Source of the DNA: Phragmites australis
Lineage: Eukaryota; Streptophyta; Magnoliopsida; Poales; Poaceae
Length of the DNA: 64,000 bases
NCBI RefSeq assembly: GCF_958298935.1
Contig: NC_084941.1
Coordinates: forward strand, 14,110,001 to 14,174,000
Direction of reading: 5' to 3'
Below are positions 24,400 to 35,604 of this stretch, in pieces. The translations under genes were made by a program, and so were the position numbers. How positions within the stretch are numbered: the stretch's first letter is position 1; every line of letters starts with the position of its first letter. Below the pieces are notes generated by a model that made no database searches, was not told the origin of the DNA, and saw only the letters and a list, made by a program, of their open reading frames with translations.

Positions 24400-25290
24400 G
24401 TCGGCATGGGTGAAGTCATCACGGTCGAAGCCCCTTTGATCGATGTAGTTGTAGTTAATTAATGCGAAGGCGTCGCTGCTATTGCCCCTCTTGCCAACAT
24501 AGTCTAAGCCGACAGAGACGAAGTCATCATGACCACAACCTCTGGCTAGCGTAGTTGTAGTTGATAGAGCTGAAGTCGTCGGGGCCGAAGCACCTCTGGT
24601 TGACTTAGTCGAAGTTGATGAAGGCGTAGTCGTCATGGCCGAAGTCGTCGGCCGAAGACCCCCAAGTTGACGTAGTTGGAGTCGACAGAGGCATAGTCAT
24701 CATGGCTGAAGTCATCGACCAAAGCCCCCCTGGTAGACATGGTCGGAATCGACAGAGGCATAGTCATTGTGGTCGAAGTTGTCAGTCGAAGCCCCCTTGG
24801 TTGATGTAGTTGGAGTCGACGGAGGCGTAGTCATTGCAGCTGAAATCATCGATCGAAGCCCCCTGGTCGATGTGGTGGGAGTCGACTGAGGCGTAGTCGT
24901 TGTGGCCGAAGTCATCGGCAGAAGCCCCCCTAGTCGACGTGGTCGAAGTCAATGGAGGTGTAGTCCTCATGGCTGAAGTCATCGGCTGAAGCCCCCTAGT
25001 CGATGTGGTCAGAGTCGACGGAGGAGTAGTCATCGTGGCCGAAGTCGTCGGTCAGAACCCCCCTGGTCGACGCAGTTGGAGTCGATATAAGCCTAGTCAT
25101 CATGGCTAAAGTCATCAACCAAAGCCCCCTAGTCGACATGGTCGGAGTCAATGGAGGCGTAATCATCATGGATGAAGTCGTCAGCCAATGCCCCCCTGGT
25201 CGACATAGTTGGAGTCGATGGAGGCGTAGTCATCGCAGCCGAAGTCGTCGGTCGAAGCTCCTCTAGTCAACGAAGAAGTCGACGTGGACG
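24400..25290 (-). repeat. tandem repeat array, period about 62 bp
   Basis: About 14 imperfect units of roughly 60-63 bp, each containing GTCGA(C)GGAGGCGTAGTCATC, GAAGTC(A/G)TCGG and AGCCCCCC(T)GGTCGA-type words. Read on the minus strand a unit encodes about 21 residues with a D(F)xHNDYASVDS core, kept in phase over several units. This suggests past coding or a phase-preserving expansion. Confidence 0.8.
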
Positions 25291-25499
25291 AAGACAACCC
25301 TAATCGAAGTAGACAGGGGAGAAGCCATTAAGGACTCCATCTGAAGTCTCATCGATGTTGTTGAAGCCAAAGGTGAGGGTGACTCTATCTAAGTTGATGC
25401 TGATGCCGAAGGTAACGATGAGTCGATGTCGAAGGGGTCAACATAGTCAAAGTAGTAGCCACTGTTGACAAAGGTGGTCTACAATGCCCTGTGTACGAA

Positions 25500-28400
25500 G
25501 GGTCCTTCGGCTCCACGGAGCGCATAGGGCCATGTCTTCAAGACTTACTGTCTAAGGTCCAAGTGGAGTGTTGCTTTTACTTGAAGCTGAGTGGCACCTC
25601 GGTCCTCTCGATGGGCCCTTGTCCACCTTTTAAGTCGATTGGTGCACTACCTTTACCTAAGGAGTAGCGACACTTCGACTTCCTGTCCTATAGGACCATG
25701 GGTTCTTCACATTCTTTTTGGAAATGAAAAACACATTATAATCTATGTATGTTAGATGTGTGCACATGAAGAATAAATACTTAAATGCATTGATGTAATC
25801 CAAAGGTCTTGTTTGCCTTCGGTGCGGGGGCAGGTACTCTTAGCCCCAAACTTTTATTTTAAGTTGAGAGGTGCACTGCCTTTGTTCTAAGGTCAAGCAG
25901 TATTCGGCTTTTAGTTCCCAAAGGTCTCTTTTGCCTTCGGTGCGGGAGCAGGCACTCTTATCCTCGTCTTTTATTTCAAGTCAAGAGATGCGCTGCCTTT
26001 GGTCTAACGTCAAACAACACTTTAGCTTTCAGTTCCCGAATGTCTCTTTTGCCTTTGGTGCAAGACAGTCACTCTTAGCCCGTGTCTTTTATGCATTTGT
26101 TAAATAAATACATGAAAAGTACAATTGAAGAATAAATTCTTTAGGATAATGATAAATGTAGCAGCGAAGGATAAAACCTTCGATATATGAGGGATAAGCT
26201 CCCGTCCTGTGAAAATTAAAAATCCTATATGTGAGCAATAAAACCTATGTATAAGGAATAATTGTTCCCTCGAGCGAAGGTAAGAACCTACATTTGCGAA
26301 AAACAAGTGCTTCGACATACGGAGGAAAGGTGAATATTGAATAGAATGGATAATCCCCTGTACGAAGGGTGAGATTCCTGCATTTGTAGAGGATGTGCTT
26401 CGATGCAAATAAATAATGCAAGCGTAAAGAAAATCAGTACTTTGGCAATTGTGCGAAGGATAAATGCTTTGATACATATGTGAGTGTTCTAAAAAGTAAA
26501 CATATACGAAGAATAAATATCTCGATGCACCTATGCAATGCAAAACATGCAAGGCGTATGCATTCCCGAGTGATGACGCTATGTAGATATATGAAAAGTA
26601 TGCGCTTCATCGCAAGTGTGTAATGCAGATACACACTCATTTGAAGGGTATATATGCGCGAAGTATGCATTCATGCAAATGCACAAAGAATAAACACTTT
26701 AGCACATAAACACTATGTATGAAGCTTATTTTTCGCCATATGAAAAATAAAACATATATGAAGGATGGATGCTTCGTCACACCAATGAATGAAAACTCTC
26801 AAGCGAAGGGTAAGAACCCTATACGAAGGGCTAAAACCTGCAAACCATGAATAAAGTCCCTCGAGGGAAGGGTTAGGACATGTATTCGGAAGAGTAAATG
26901 CTTTGGCACTCATGCAAAACGAGCACATGTGATGTGAGGATGCGAAGAGTAAAACACTTTGCCATGTAAAAATGAGATATGTCATGCGCAAGGGTAAAAA
27001 CCTACATTGGATAAAAAAATAGCCCCTCAAGCGGAGCATAAAAACCTATATATACTTGTGAAGGGTAAGAATAAATACTTTGGCTCGTTTATACTATGCA
27101 AACACATAGAAGGTGAATACTTCGGTATTCATGCAAATATTATGTGCTTCGATGCAAATGCAAGGTGCGCTCAAAAAATAAATGCTTCGACATGCAAGCG
27201 AAGGGTAAATAGTTCGATGCATATTTAATGCAGACATGTGAAGAACAAACACTTCGGCAAAGAATTAAATTAATGTGTGATATTAAAACGCCCGAATACA
27301 AAAATGAGTTTCCAACACAATTAGTAAGCGAAGCGAGTAGATTGATAGGCGGGTACGCGAGCGAAGATACACTTCGTTATGCGAATGCAATGCCCAAAAA
27401 ATGCATGCCCACCAAAACTTAATGCTTCAATGCATGAATGATATGCATGTGTATAAGAAGAAGTGCTTCGGTGGCATATATGGTGTTTGTATGCGAACCA
27501 TTTCTCATGAAGATAATGGGCATACAGAGTAAATGTCACAAAGCCTAAATGCGTTATGAGTGTATTAAAAAATTGTTTTGTGTACGCAAGCATCTTCTGG
27601 TATGACATTCACAATTATTCGGCTTTATAGAGCCCAAAAAGCCTACTTACCTCTTGAGAAAGGCCTGCACCGAGCGAAGTCCCGACTCGCGCTGAGGGCC
27701 ACAGTGAAGGCCCACGAAGAGGTTGCAGCAAAGGCCCATCGAACCTATGGAGCAAGAGCCTAGGCTACGCGAAGAGGCCAAAGCTAAGGCCCGACTCGAA
27801 CGGCGAGGATGCAGCGAAGGCCCACTGAGCGAAGAGGCCAAAGCTAAGGCCCGACTCGAACGGCGAGGATGCAGCGAAGGCCCACTGAGCGAAGACCCAC
27901 CGTCACTATAATGGAACTCTTCTGCCTCCCAAAGTCCACTAGCTTCACCAGAATTGGATATCTGCACGCCCAGCTAGGCCTTCACCAGCCAAAAGCATTC
28001 CTCTCTTGGCATGTCATGGCTGCCTTGCTGCGATGCTCCTCCAGCGCGCACACAAAGGTGCTCAGCTACAAATATTAGCTAAAACAGCCTGTAGAGTGTA
28101 TGCTTCGCAGATAGGTGTGAAGCGAGTCATACATATAATTAAAATATCTTCCTCTAGAGCATGTGAGTAGGCTGACACTGAGTGTTCTCATGTGTTGTCC
28201 ACGGGAAAGTGAATGTGGGGCTCTGCAAAAAATTTTCCCCCTGGCCTTGCGAAGCAACAGCTTGGTGGAGCCAGCTACTAGCAAAGCCAGGAGGGCCTAC
28301 GAAGGGTTCTTCAGGCCGAACGTTCACTCCTGTTTGTGATTCACCATATCCCATGAAGAGCTACAACTTCGGGCTGAACGTTAAAGGCTAGCGAAGTTCT

Positions 28401-29460
28401 GCCAATGGAAGAAGGCCTACGAAGGGGTCTTTGGAGTGAACGTCAAAGGCCGCAGCGATTGATAGGGGCTGAATGTCAAAGGCGAGGTCGTTGCCTTATG
28501 CGTGAAGGACCATCATGAGGTGGAGGCACATCCCTGCAAGTGAGTGCTCGACGCAAAGGCCCAGTGTAATGTGCCCGCGATCTTGCTTGCGAAGGTGCTC
28601 AACGTGAAGGCTTAGCGCGCAAAAGTGCTCGTGGTCCTACACGAGGCAAAGGTGCGGCCAGCGAAGGCTGACGGAGGCCTAATGTCAGAAGGCCTATGCG
28701 TTAGACCCACTGTGGTGACGAAGCGCGATGAAGGCTCATGCGCGGGGATGAAGCACGTTGTCTACATCTACTTCAAATTTCTTTGTGCACGAAGGAGTTC
28801 AACGAAGGCTGCATCCTGTACAAAGGGTGTTCCAGAACAAAGAGTCTTCTCTTTGACAAAGCCAGCAAACCTTCCCGTTACGGGAAAAATTCTAGTGAGA
28901 ATAGTAAGCGAGGTAGAATTTATACAAAAAGGAGCAACTATAGCGTGGACTTATCTGCTGCAGATTGCCTCTTGGACGAAGGGTGTCCCCTTGACGAAGG
29001 GTACCCCCTGTACAAAGGGTGACTCTTGTATGAAGGGTATTCTTGTATGAAGACCCTGCTGGTACAAAGGCTTGCTTGTTCGAAGGCCTGTTGGTACGAA
29101 GGCATGCTTGTTTTTCGACAAAGGCCTAATGAAGGGTTATTTTTTGATGAAAGCCTAACAAATGTTTCCTCCCGGGCAATAGCCCAGCTGGTACGAAGGT
29201 CTTGCTAGTGCGAAGACCCTACCTATACGAAGGCCCTACCTGTATGAAGGTCATGCCTGTACGAAGGCCCTGCTTGTATGAAGGCCATGTCTAATCCAAA
29301 GGGTACTTCTTGTACGAAGGTCCCCTTTTGATGAAGGGTGCCTCTTGTACGAAGGCCTCCTCTATACGAAGGGTGTCTCTTGTATGAAGGGTGCCTTTTG
29401 TATGAAGGCCTTCTCTATAAGAAGGGGTGCATCTTGTACGAAGACCTCCGTACGAAACAT
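25500..29460 (-). repeat. irregular short repeats of the element interior
   Basis: Dense, irregularly spaced copies of short words such as TGCGAAGGGTAA, TTCGATGCA and TGTACGAAGGCCCTGCTTG, the last giving a 20-25-bp ladder over 29040-29450. No protein domain is seen; the ORFs across it are repetitive translations. This fills most of the non-autonomous element. Confidence 0.7.
27771..27894. repeat. perfect 60-bp tandem duplication
   Basis: Bases 27771-27830 and 27831-27890 are identical and the identity runs on for four more bases (27891-27894). The unit contains GAGGCCAAAGCTAAGGCCCG. A more diverged, shorter relative lies just upstream. The perfect identity means it is recent compared with the surrounding decayed repeats. 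Confidence 0.95.
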
Positions 29461-29492
29461 GTCTGATACGAACACCTCCTCACTCCTTAGAA

Positions 29493-29514
29493 CCGATCCC
29501 CATGGATGGCACCA
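29493..29514 (-). other. primer-binding site of the non-autonomous element
   Basis: Read on the minus strand two bases after the 5' LTR: TGGTGCCATCCATGGGGATC. It is nearly identical to the primer site at 19373-19390 (TGGCGCCATCCATGGGGA). Confidence 0.75.
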
Positions 29515-29516
29515 AC

Positions 29517-29754
29517 TATTGGAACTATTTCCGTGAATAGTATTGAAGGGTTCAATCCAAGCAGAGAGAGAGAGAGGAGTGGATATAGGAAAAATCAGAG
29601 CCCTCTTGACCTCTTGGGTCCTTTATATAGGTGAGGAGGAGAGGTGAAACTTTCTCTCCAACCCTTGGTAGGGTACAAATATTACATAGAGGCCCTTGGG
29701 CCTTTACATGGGTTGTTCTATTTCCTGGGCTTTGCTTGGGCCTTTCCGCCAACA
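29517..29754 (-). repeat. 5' LTR of the non-autonomous element
   Basis: 238 bp, paired with 20576-20809, and followed by ATACT. Confidence 0.85.
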
Positions 29755-29800
29755 ATACTAATCCCTGAGTTCCTCCAGATCTACACTATGGCCATCTAAC

Positions 29801-30111
29801 TTTTGTTTTTTGAGCGAAACTAATGGTCGGGAGGCCAAAATACCCTTACCCCTACTGATCGGGGAGATGCGGCAGTGAGTTGAAGGCCAATGCCCACTGC
29901 CGGCCATCTGTGCCGGCAATCACCCGACAACACCAAGACACCGAACATCTACATCAACATTGACATGCACGCCTACATCAAGCAGGCGGAGGTCTTCGTG
30001 GCCTAAAGGGGCATCTACAACAGGGTATCTCACCTAATTATGCATTGATCTTTAGGAGTTCATGTCTAAGGCTAGCTATCATGTTGTACTAAGGATCGAT
30101 TAAGTCTAACA
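29801..30111 (+). repeat. partial 5' LTR of the copia element
   Basis: Matches 35115-35425 with scattered substitutions, starting in TTTTTTGAGCG and ending TTAAGTCTAACA. Confidence 0.85.
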
Positions 30112-30126
30112 TTTGGTAATCAGAGC
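30112..30126 (+). other. primer-binding site, Met-tRNA type
   Basis: TTTGGTAATCAGAGC directly follows the LTR end and matches the TTGGTATCAGAGC consensus except for an extra A. Confidence 0.75.
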
Positions 30127-31375
30127 TGCCTAGCCTAATGCATGAACCCTAAGATCCTGATTTAGCCTTAATTATGCCTCAAATTAGTCAAGTTTGATGT
30201 TAATTATGCCTCTGTTAATGATGATTAGCTCATATTTTAGCCAAAATTGCACCCGGTTAATGATGTTTAGCCTCCATAGCATATCTTCATGTGTTTATCT
30301 CTCGGATTATTGCTAATTGTTGGATGCTATTTGCTTCGGCCTAATGATAATTGTTTTGGTTTTGATCATGGTTAATGTTCCTTGGACTCGAATGGGATAA
30401 TTTAGGGTTATGGCTGGGGACTTTTGCTCTCGGACAACAAGTAGAAGGAGGGATATTGGGGAAATCAAGCAACACTTATGCAGATCCTAAGAAATTCCCC
30501 AATCCCCTGCAAAACCGAAACCCTTACCGAGCTCCACAAACCAAAATCCCCAAAATTGCAAACCCTAGAATCAAAGAATGGGGATCACTTATAGTTTTTC
30601 CATCGGTTTTGTTATGGTCACCGAAGCCACCATGTCGTCTCTCCAGCAGCGTCCCCTCTTTTTCGTGCGCGTGCCATGGTCCTCCTCGGTGTGCAACGAC
30701 CTCTCCTTCGCCACACATGTGCCATCCGTTTGGGCGCCACTGCAGGGCCACTCGACGGACGGGCCTACGAACAGACCTACGGTGGCGCCACCCAGCCGTT
30801 CCACCACTTGGCCGCTGGTGGTTGCTCTCTCTCGTGGGGCCTGTTTTTTTGGGAGGGAGGAGGAGAAATGAGGCTAGGGTTTGAGGCCTGGTGCTCGTCG
30901 TCATTTTGTTCCGAGTGAAAATGACGGCGTGCCATCGGATTCTAATGGACGGCTAAGATCACTTTTGGTTCGGTGTTTCAGGCCAGCGAGTGAAGACAAG
31001 GATGAACGGGCTGGTGCGCCTGTGAGCTGCTGTGCTACATTATCGGCTGGGCCGGCATGCGCGACTAAATGGACTGGTGTGTGGTTCTGGGCCACCGTGC
31101 GTTTTTAGCTATTGTGTGCACAATGTTTTATGACCAATTGGGCTGATTTTTTCTTTTGGGCCACATGCATAATAAGAGGCTAACGGACTGTTGGGTTGTA
31201 TGGGCAGATTATCTCTTATTATTATTTCAGTGCATTTTTTTATGTCTATCTCTTTTTTCGCTATATTTGTGCACTGACTTAATAATATCTATTGCCCAAT
31301 ATGATGCAATTACTTATGATATTCAGGCATGCACAAACTTAGTTAATGCTGGTTTACTTTAAGTGACAATTTCTG

Positions 31376-32330
31376 GCCTATTGTGATTAAGTTTGTCTCA
31401 AATCAAAATGGAACCAACGAGAAATTTTGATTTGGGACTATAACTAAGTTTTGGGGATTAATATACTTAATATTGATTTTTCATGGTTGTATTCCAACCA
31501 AAGTTGTTTATAATCATGAATTGTCAAAATTTATTGCCCACTAATGAAATATTTATATCCCTAGGCCATGCATATTTAATGGGCCCATTTTTGGGCATAA
31601 GATTTAAGCTGACTTTTTGGATATTTCTCAGCTGAGCCACAAATAATGTTTTAAGTGCATTCTGGGGATAAGCTAAGATAGGATCACTTATGTTGTTAGA
31701 TATTTTATGTTGTCATTTTATGTTATCAAGTATTTTCTGATGTTTTAATATTGCCCTAAAATTATGAGCTTAAGTTTTTCCCATTGTTTTCAATTTAGCA
31801 TTTATTATGATATTGTTTAATGTTTATGCTTCTGCAATTAAGTAATGTTTAATGCACATCAATTTTTGATCACATAATTAAGCTTGCCTCTAATTTATGT
31901 ATTTTGCTTTGAGACTTAATGTGGTTATGAGTAATCTTATGGCTCATGGCTATATACTAACCAAGGTCATTATGGTCATGTGTCATTTAATTAATTCTTA
32001 AATTAAATAAGTTATTGAGTCATCTTGTCTCAAGCATTTACGTGATCATGACTGTGTAATAATTAAATTGTCTCTGATTAAGATAGAACCAATGAGAAGT
32101 CTTAATTAGAGATCTGATGATGTTTGGGGATTATGTTATGGCACACAATTACATTCTGACCAATGTTGATTGTAATCATGTATCATTCCCATAGTTTCCT
32201 AATCAAAATGGAACCATCGAGAAGTTTTGGTTAGAGATTTTGTATTGATTTAAGGATTGTGTCTTATGGCTCATGGTTACATACTGACCAACGTTGTTTG
32301 TGACTATTTGCCATCTCCATTAGTGAATCC
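31376..32330 (+). repeat. diverged internal repeats of the copia element
   Basis: Three related units lie around 31390-31540, 32060-32190 and 32195-32320. Each contains AAAATGGAACCA-CGAGAAG-TTT(T)GATT, a GGGGATTA or AAGGATTGTG run and TACATTCTGACCAA-GTTG-TTG(T)AATCATG. They lie between leader and pol, where no coding is visible. Function unknown. Confidence 0.65.
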
Positions 32331-34080
32331 AATGATTCTTCATTTTCTACCAAAAGGTGATGCGAAGCTGGACTGCTGATTCTTTCCTCAAGTTAGTTTC
32401 TTCTTCGTTTCTACCCAACGGTGAAGCAAATTAGAATTATTAATTTTTGTCATCAACGTGTTATTAATCTAACCAGCGTAGGGTTAATTTCATGACAGAC
32501 AATTTATTCACAGCTTTTGTTGATATTAAAGCAATGATCAGTGATATGTCCCTATTATCAATTTAGCCATAAGTTCTTTGGTTGTTTCAAGTACCCTAAT
32601 AAGGAATTGAGTAATTTTTTAGTATATTATTCTTGAGGTTATGTATATTGTTTATGCACACAAATATAATGATAATGATTGCCTCCCATTAGAGAAGCAT
32701 CTAATAATTTAGAGATTGATGAAATTCAATATTCTGATGACTAGTGGGAGCAACTTAAGCAAATGTACCTTATGATCATAAAATTTAGTATCTGGGGGAG
32801 TAATCCTCCGGTTAAATTATAATTATCTGGCAATGAGGAAAAGCATTATAAAGTTCGTCAAAAGTTCTTGCTAGTATATTGATCATAACAGTGCTCAAAG
32901 AATAATGAGCTCGGACTTAAAGAATTATTGGAGCATTTTCTAATTCACTTCATTATGTCATTCTTTTCTACGACAACAACAAATAATGAGAAGTGAATAT
33001 GATTGTGCCCTGAATTAGTGCATTCATAAGGAAAGTTGGTGATATACTAAGATAAAAGACTACATTTATGTTACCAACATTACCTCAGAAATATAAAATG
33101 TTTTAAAGTGAAGTCTTAGAGAAGGGATAGGAGGCTAATGTTCGAAGCTGTATAAAGTTTTCCATCATTACTAAATTATGCTTTAACCCTCCATCCTAAT
33201 GATGAAATTTATGTCCCCATTATGAGAAGTAATTTTCTTGTGTTTCTCAATGTTACAATCTTATGAATTATTTGGGGAGCATTAAGCATGTTGCCAACTC
33301 TATTGACTTCACTTAGAGTTCATCAAAATTGTGGCATTGATGCTTGTGCCACATTTTGAGGGGGAGAATGAAACGTCTCATTTAGAAAGGAAATATTTCA
33401 TTATGTGAGATATAAATCCCATGAACACATTTCTTACTCTATTAAATATATGGAAGGATTAAAGATAATCGCACATACATTTAGTTGGTATCCCAGAAAT
33501 AAGTTACATTCCTAATGGGATTGTCAAACTTCCTACTATTATTTTTTCTATGCCATACCACTGGTTCGTAGAGCTGTCGATTCTAGTGGGAGCTCTAAGG
33601 TAGGGTAAACTATACTTGAGGACAATCGGGGTTATGTTCTAATACCGAAAGTCCGAAAGACCCTAAACCCTTCATCTCTAAATGTTTTTTCTTCAGTTGA
33701 TTCTGGAGTTTATGAATAATGTGAGCCTCATATATAGATACCTTAAGTTTTAACCTTAAGACTAAATTAAGATCAATGGAAGCAAGTTTAACCTCTTAGC
33801 TGTTCATATAGATGATGTCTTGTTGACTATCAACAATAGGGACATTAATGTTTAAGATCCGAAGATTCCTTTTTCTTCTGGGTATTAAGATTGTCTTGGT
33901 GATGCCTCTCATGTTTTGACTATTAAGATTCACTAAGATAGGTCTAATATTAAGGGAGTTTACTTCGATTATTAAGGGCAATAAAAGTTTTTCTTACAAT
34001 ATCGCTATCATGAATATTATGTATACTTAAGATTAATATGTGCCCTCATTAATTGATGTAACCGGGAAACTTGGCAGATA

Positions 34081-34640
34081 TTGATCCAGGACTGGACCAC
34101 TGGAAAACCACTAAAGACAACTCTGTGTTATACGCAGGGCGCTAATGATTACATGCTCACATATGAGAAGTCTCATAATCATAAAGTTGTGTGTTATTCA
34201 GACGTAAATTGTGCCAGGTGTGTTGATATTAAGAAATCCACATCAAGTCAAATTTTCACCCTTGCAGGAGGAGCCATATTGTGGAATGGCTCTAACCAAT
34301 CTTTTAAGGTATCATTAATGATACAAGCTGACTTGTGACATGTTATAAGGCTATTAGATAATAAAAAATCCACAATAGGCTATTGTGGTTTAAGAATCAG
34401 AAAGATTTTCTTTTGGCTTAACATTCTATCCCAGAATTTATTTTGCAATAGTGCAATTTTGCTTCGAGTAACAACATGTCAAGTGTGCTGCCAAACACAT
34501 GACATTGTGAAAGATGGATCCATAATCAAATTATTGATGTTCAACCTATAAGAATTAAGTTTAATGCTTTGATGATTCAGCCTATAAGTATTAAGTATTA
34601 TATTCAAGCTTATTGATTTCCTAACTAAAGGGCTTAAAAT
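34081..34640 (+). pseudogene. copia RNase H remnant
   Basis: The 85-residue open piece (34081-34338) includes DYMLTYEKS, VVCYSDVNCARCVDIKKSTSSQIF and LAGGAILWNGSNQS, the standard copia RNase H run in which YSD holds a catalytic Asp. Decayed similarity continues past the stop at 34336, towards a final IDFLTKGL-like motif near 34620. Upstream (33780-34030) are remnants of RT. No complete enzyme is possible. Confidence 0.8.
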
Positions 34641-34950
34641 GTTGCCGGCATAAGAATAATGGAAGCCTATAGTACAGGGAAAAATTGAGATCTCAAATTG
34701 TTGATTCTAGAACTACAAAGTTTGTTTTCACCCTTTCAATGTGCATATGATGAAAAATGAAAACAAACTGCACAAAAGGTCCATAAGTGTATAAGCCATC
34801 TCCCAAATAAGTATAAGTGACTATCCTATCGAGATGGAGTAGTACACTATAGATGCTGAGATTTTAGTGGTGTCTTATTAACTCCTACAATGCAGTATCT
34901 TGGTGTGTTGTTCTGTTGAGAGTGGAGTTTATGTTGTTAGCCTTTCGATC

Positions 34951-34961
34951 AAGTGGGAGAA
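34951..34961 (+). other. polypurine tract
   Basis: AAGTGGGAGAA directly before the TGTTGGTGTG start of the 3' LTR, the usual plant copia arrangement. Confidence 0.8.
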
Positions 34962-35425
34962 TGTTGGTGTGATCTCAGCTAACCACAGTTGACAGAGTTT
35001 TTAGAGCATTATGCCCACCCTAACTGTTGCCCGTGATCAGTGGGCACGATCCCAACTATTGGCTTGGTCCCAACTCATGCCGCACCTATAAGAGAGAGGG
35101 TCCCAACGTCCAAACATTTTTTTTTGAGCGTAACTAATGGTCGGGAGGCCAAAATACCCTTACCCCTACTGATTGGGGAGATGCGGCAATGAGTTGAAGA
35201 CCAATGCCCACCGCTGGCCATCTGTGCCAGCGATCACCCAACAACACCGAGTCACCGAACATATACATCAACATCGACATGCACACCTGCATCAAGCAGG
35301 CAGAGGTCTTCGCGGCCTAAAGGGGCATCTACAACAGGGTATGTCACCTAATTATACATTTATCTTTAGGAGTTCATGTCTAAAGCTAGCTATCATGTTA
35401 TACTAAGGATCGGTTAAGTCTAACA
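34962..35425 (+). repeat. 3' LTR of the copia element
   Basis: 464 bp from TGTTGGTGTGATCTC to AAGTCTAACA. Its 3' two-thirds pair with 29801-30111. A CCTATAAGAGAG box near 35085 may be the LTR promoter. Confidence 0.85.
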
Positions 35426-35604
35426 CATTTCACCCAATATCCATTACTATCTTCCCTGGCCACAAAAGCCAGCATCTTGTTGCTTTCGGCACTAACAGGA
35501 AGGTAGCATTGGAGCTCATGTGATCTTTCACTGAATAGCGTGTCTTTCACAGGCCTACTATATGGCTTCCCTTGTTTGACGTGATGTCTAGTGTTTTTCC
35601 CCAA
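35426..35604 (-). other. unrecognised open frame abutting the copia 3' LTR
   Basis: On the minus strand an open frame of about 60 residues runs into the LTR boundary. It begins MGKNTRHHVKQGKPYSRP and includes a balanced, protein-like stretch ending SNGYWVKC. It could be an exon cut by the copia insertion or a chance frame. I do not recognise the family and see no splice pair. Confidence 0.25.

Larger units (their letters stand above)
20576..29754 (-). mobile_element. non-autonomous LTR retrotransposon (LARD-like) with small LTRs
   Basis: LTRs of 234 bp (20576-20809) and 238 bp (29517-29754) lie in direct orientation, with TATTGG...CCAACA ends (probably once TGTTGG) and a near-perfect 5-bp duplication. 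A primer site is read on the minus strand at 29493-29514, so the element points left. After subtracting the 3-kb solo LTR inserted at 20896-23931, the interior is about 5.7 kb. It has no gag, protease, RT or integrase. Instead it holds a tandem array (about 24400-25290) and a long stretch of irregular CGAAGG/CTTCG-containing repeats (25500-29460). It would depend on proteins supplied by another element. Confidence 0.83.
29801..35425 (+). mobile_element. old Ty1/copia element with truncated 5' LTR
   Basis: A partial 5' LTR (29801-30111) repeats the second two-thirds of the 3' LTR (34962-35425). Directly after the 5' LTR is a Met-tRNA-type primer site (30112-30126, TTTGGTAATCAGAGC), and directly before the 3' LTR is a purine tract (34951-34961, AAGTGGGAGAA). 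The coding interior is badly decayed; the clearest piece is RNase H near 34081-34640. A GC-rich leader with CCGAAACCC/CAAACCCTAG runs occupies 30400-31100 and has no convincing frame. The 5' end of the left LTR is missing, probably by deletion at the junction with gypsy gag sequence at 29795. Confidence 0.8.

Noticed and set aside
24400..25290. CRISPR-like array because of regular spacing.
   Set aside because: Units are contiguous and imperfect with no unique spacers, and the context is a plant retrotransposon.
27578..28078. Short plus-strand frames as a small repetitive protein gene.
   Set aside because: The frames are translations of element-internal repeats, and the element-sense strand is minus.
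20576..29754. Interpreting the 9-kb unit as a plus-strand element.
   Set aside because: The only primer-site-like sequence next to an LTR is on the minus strand beside the right LTR; nothing similar follows the left LTR.
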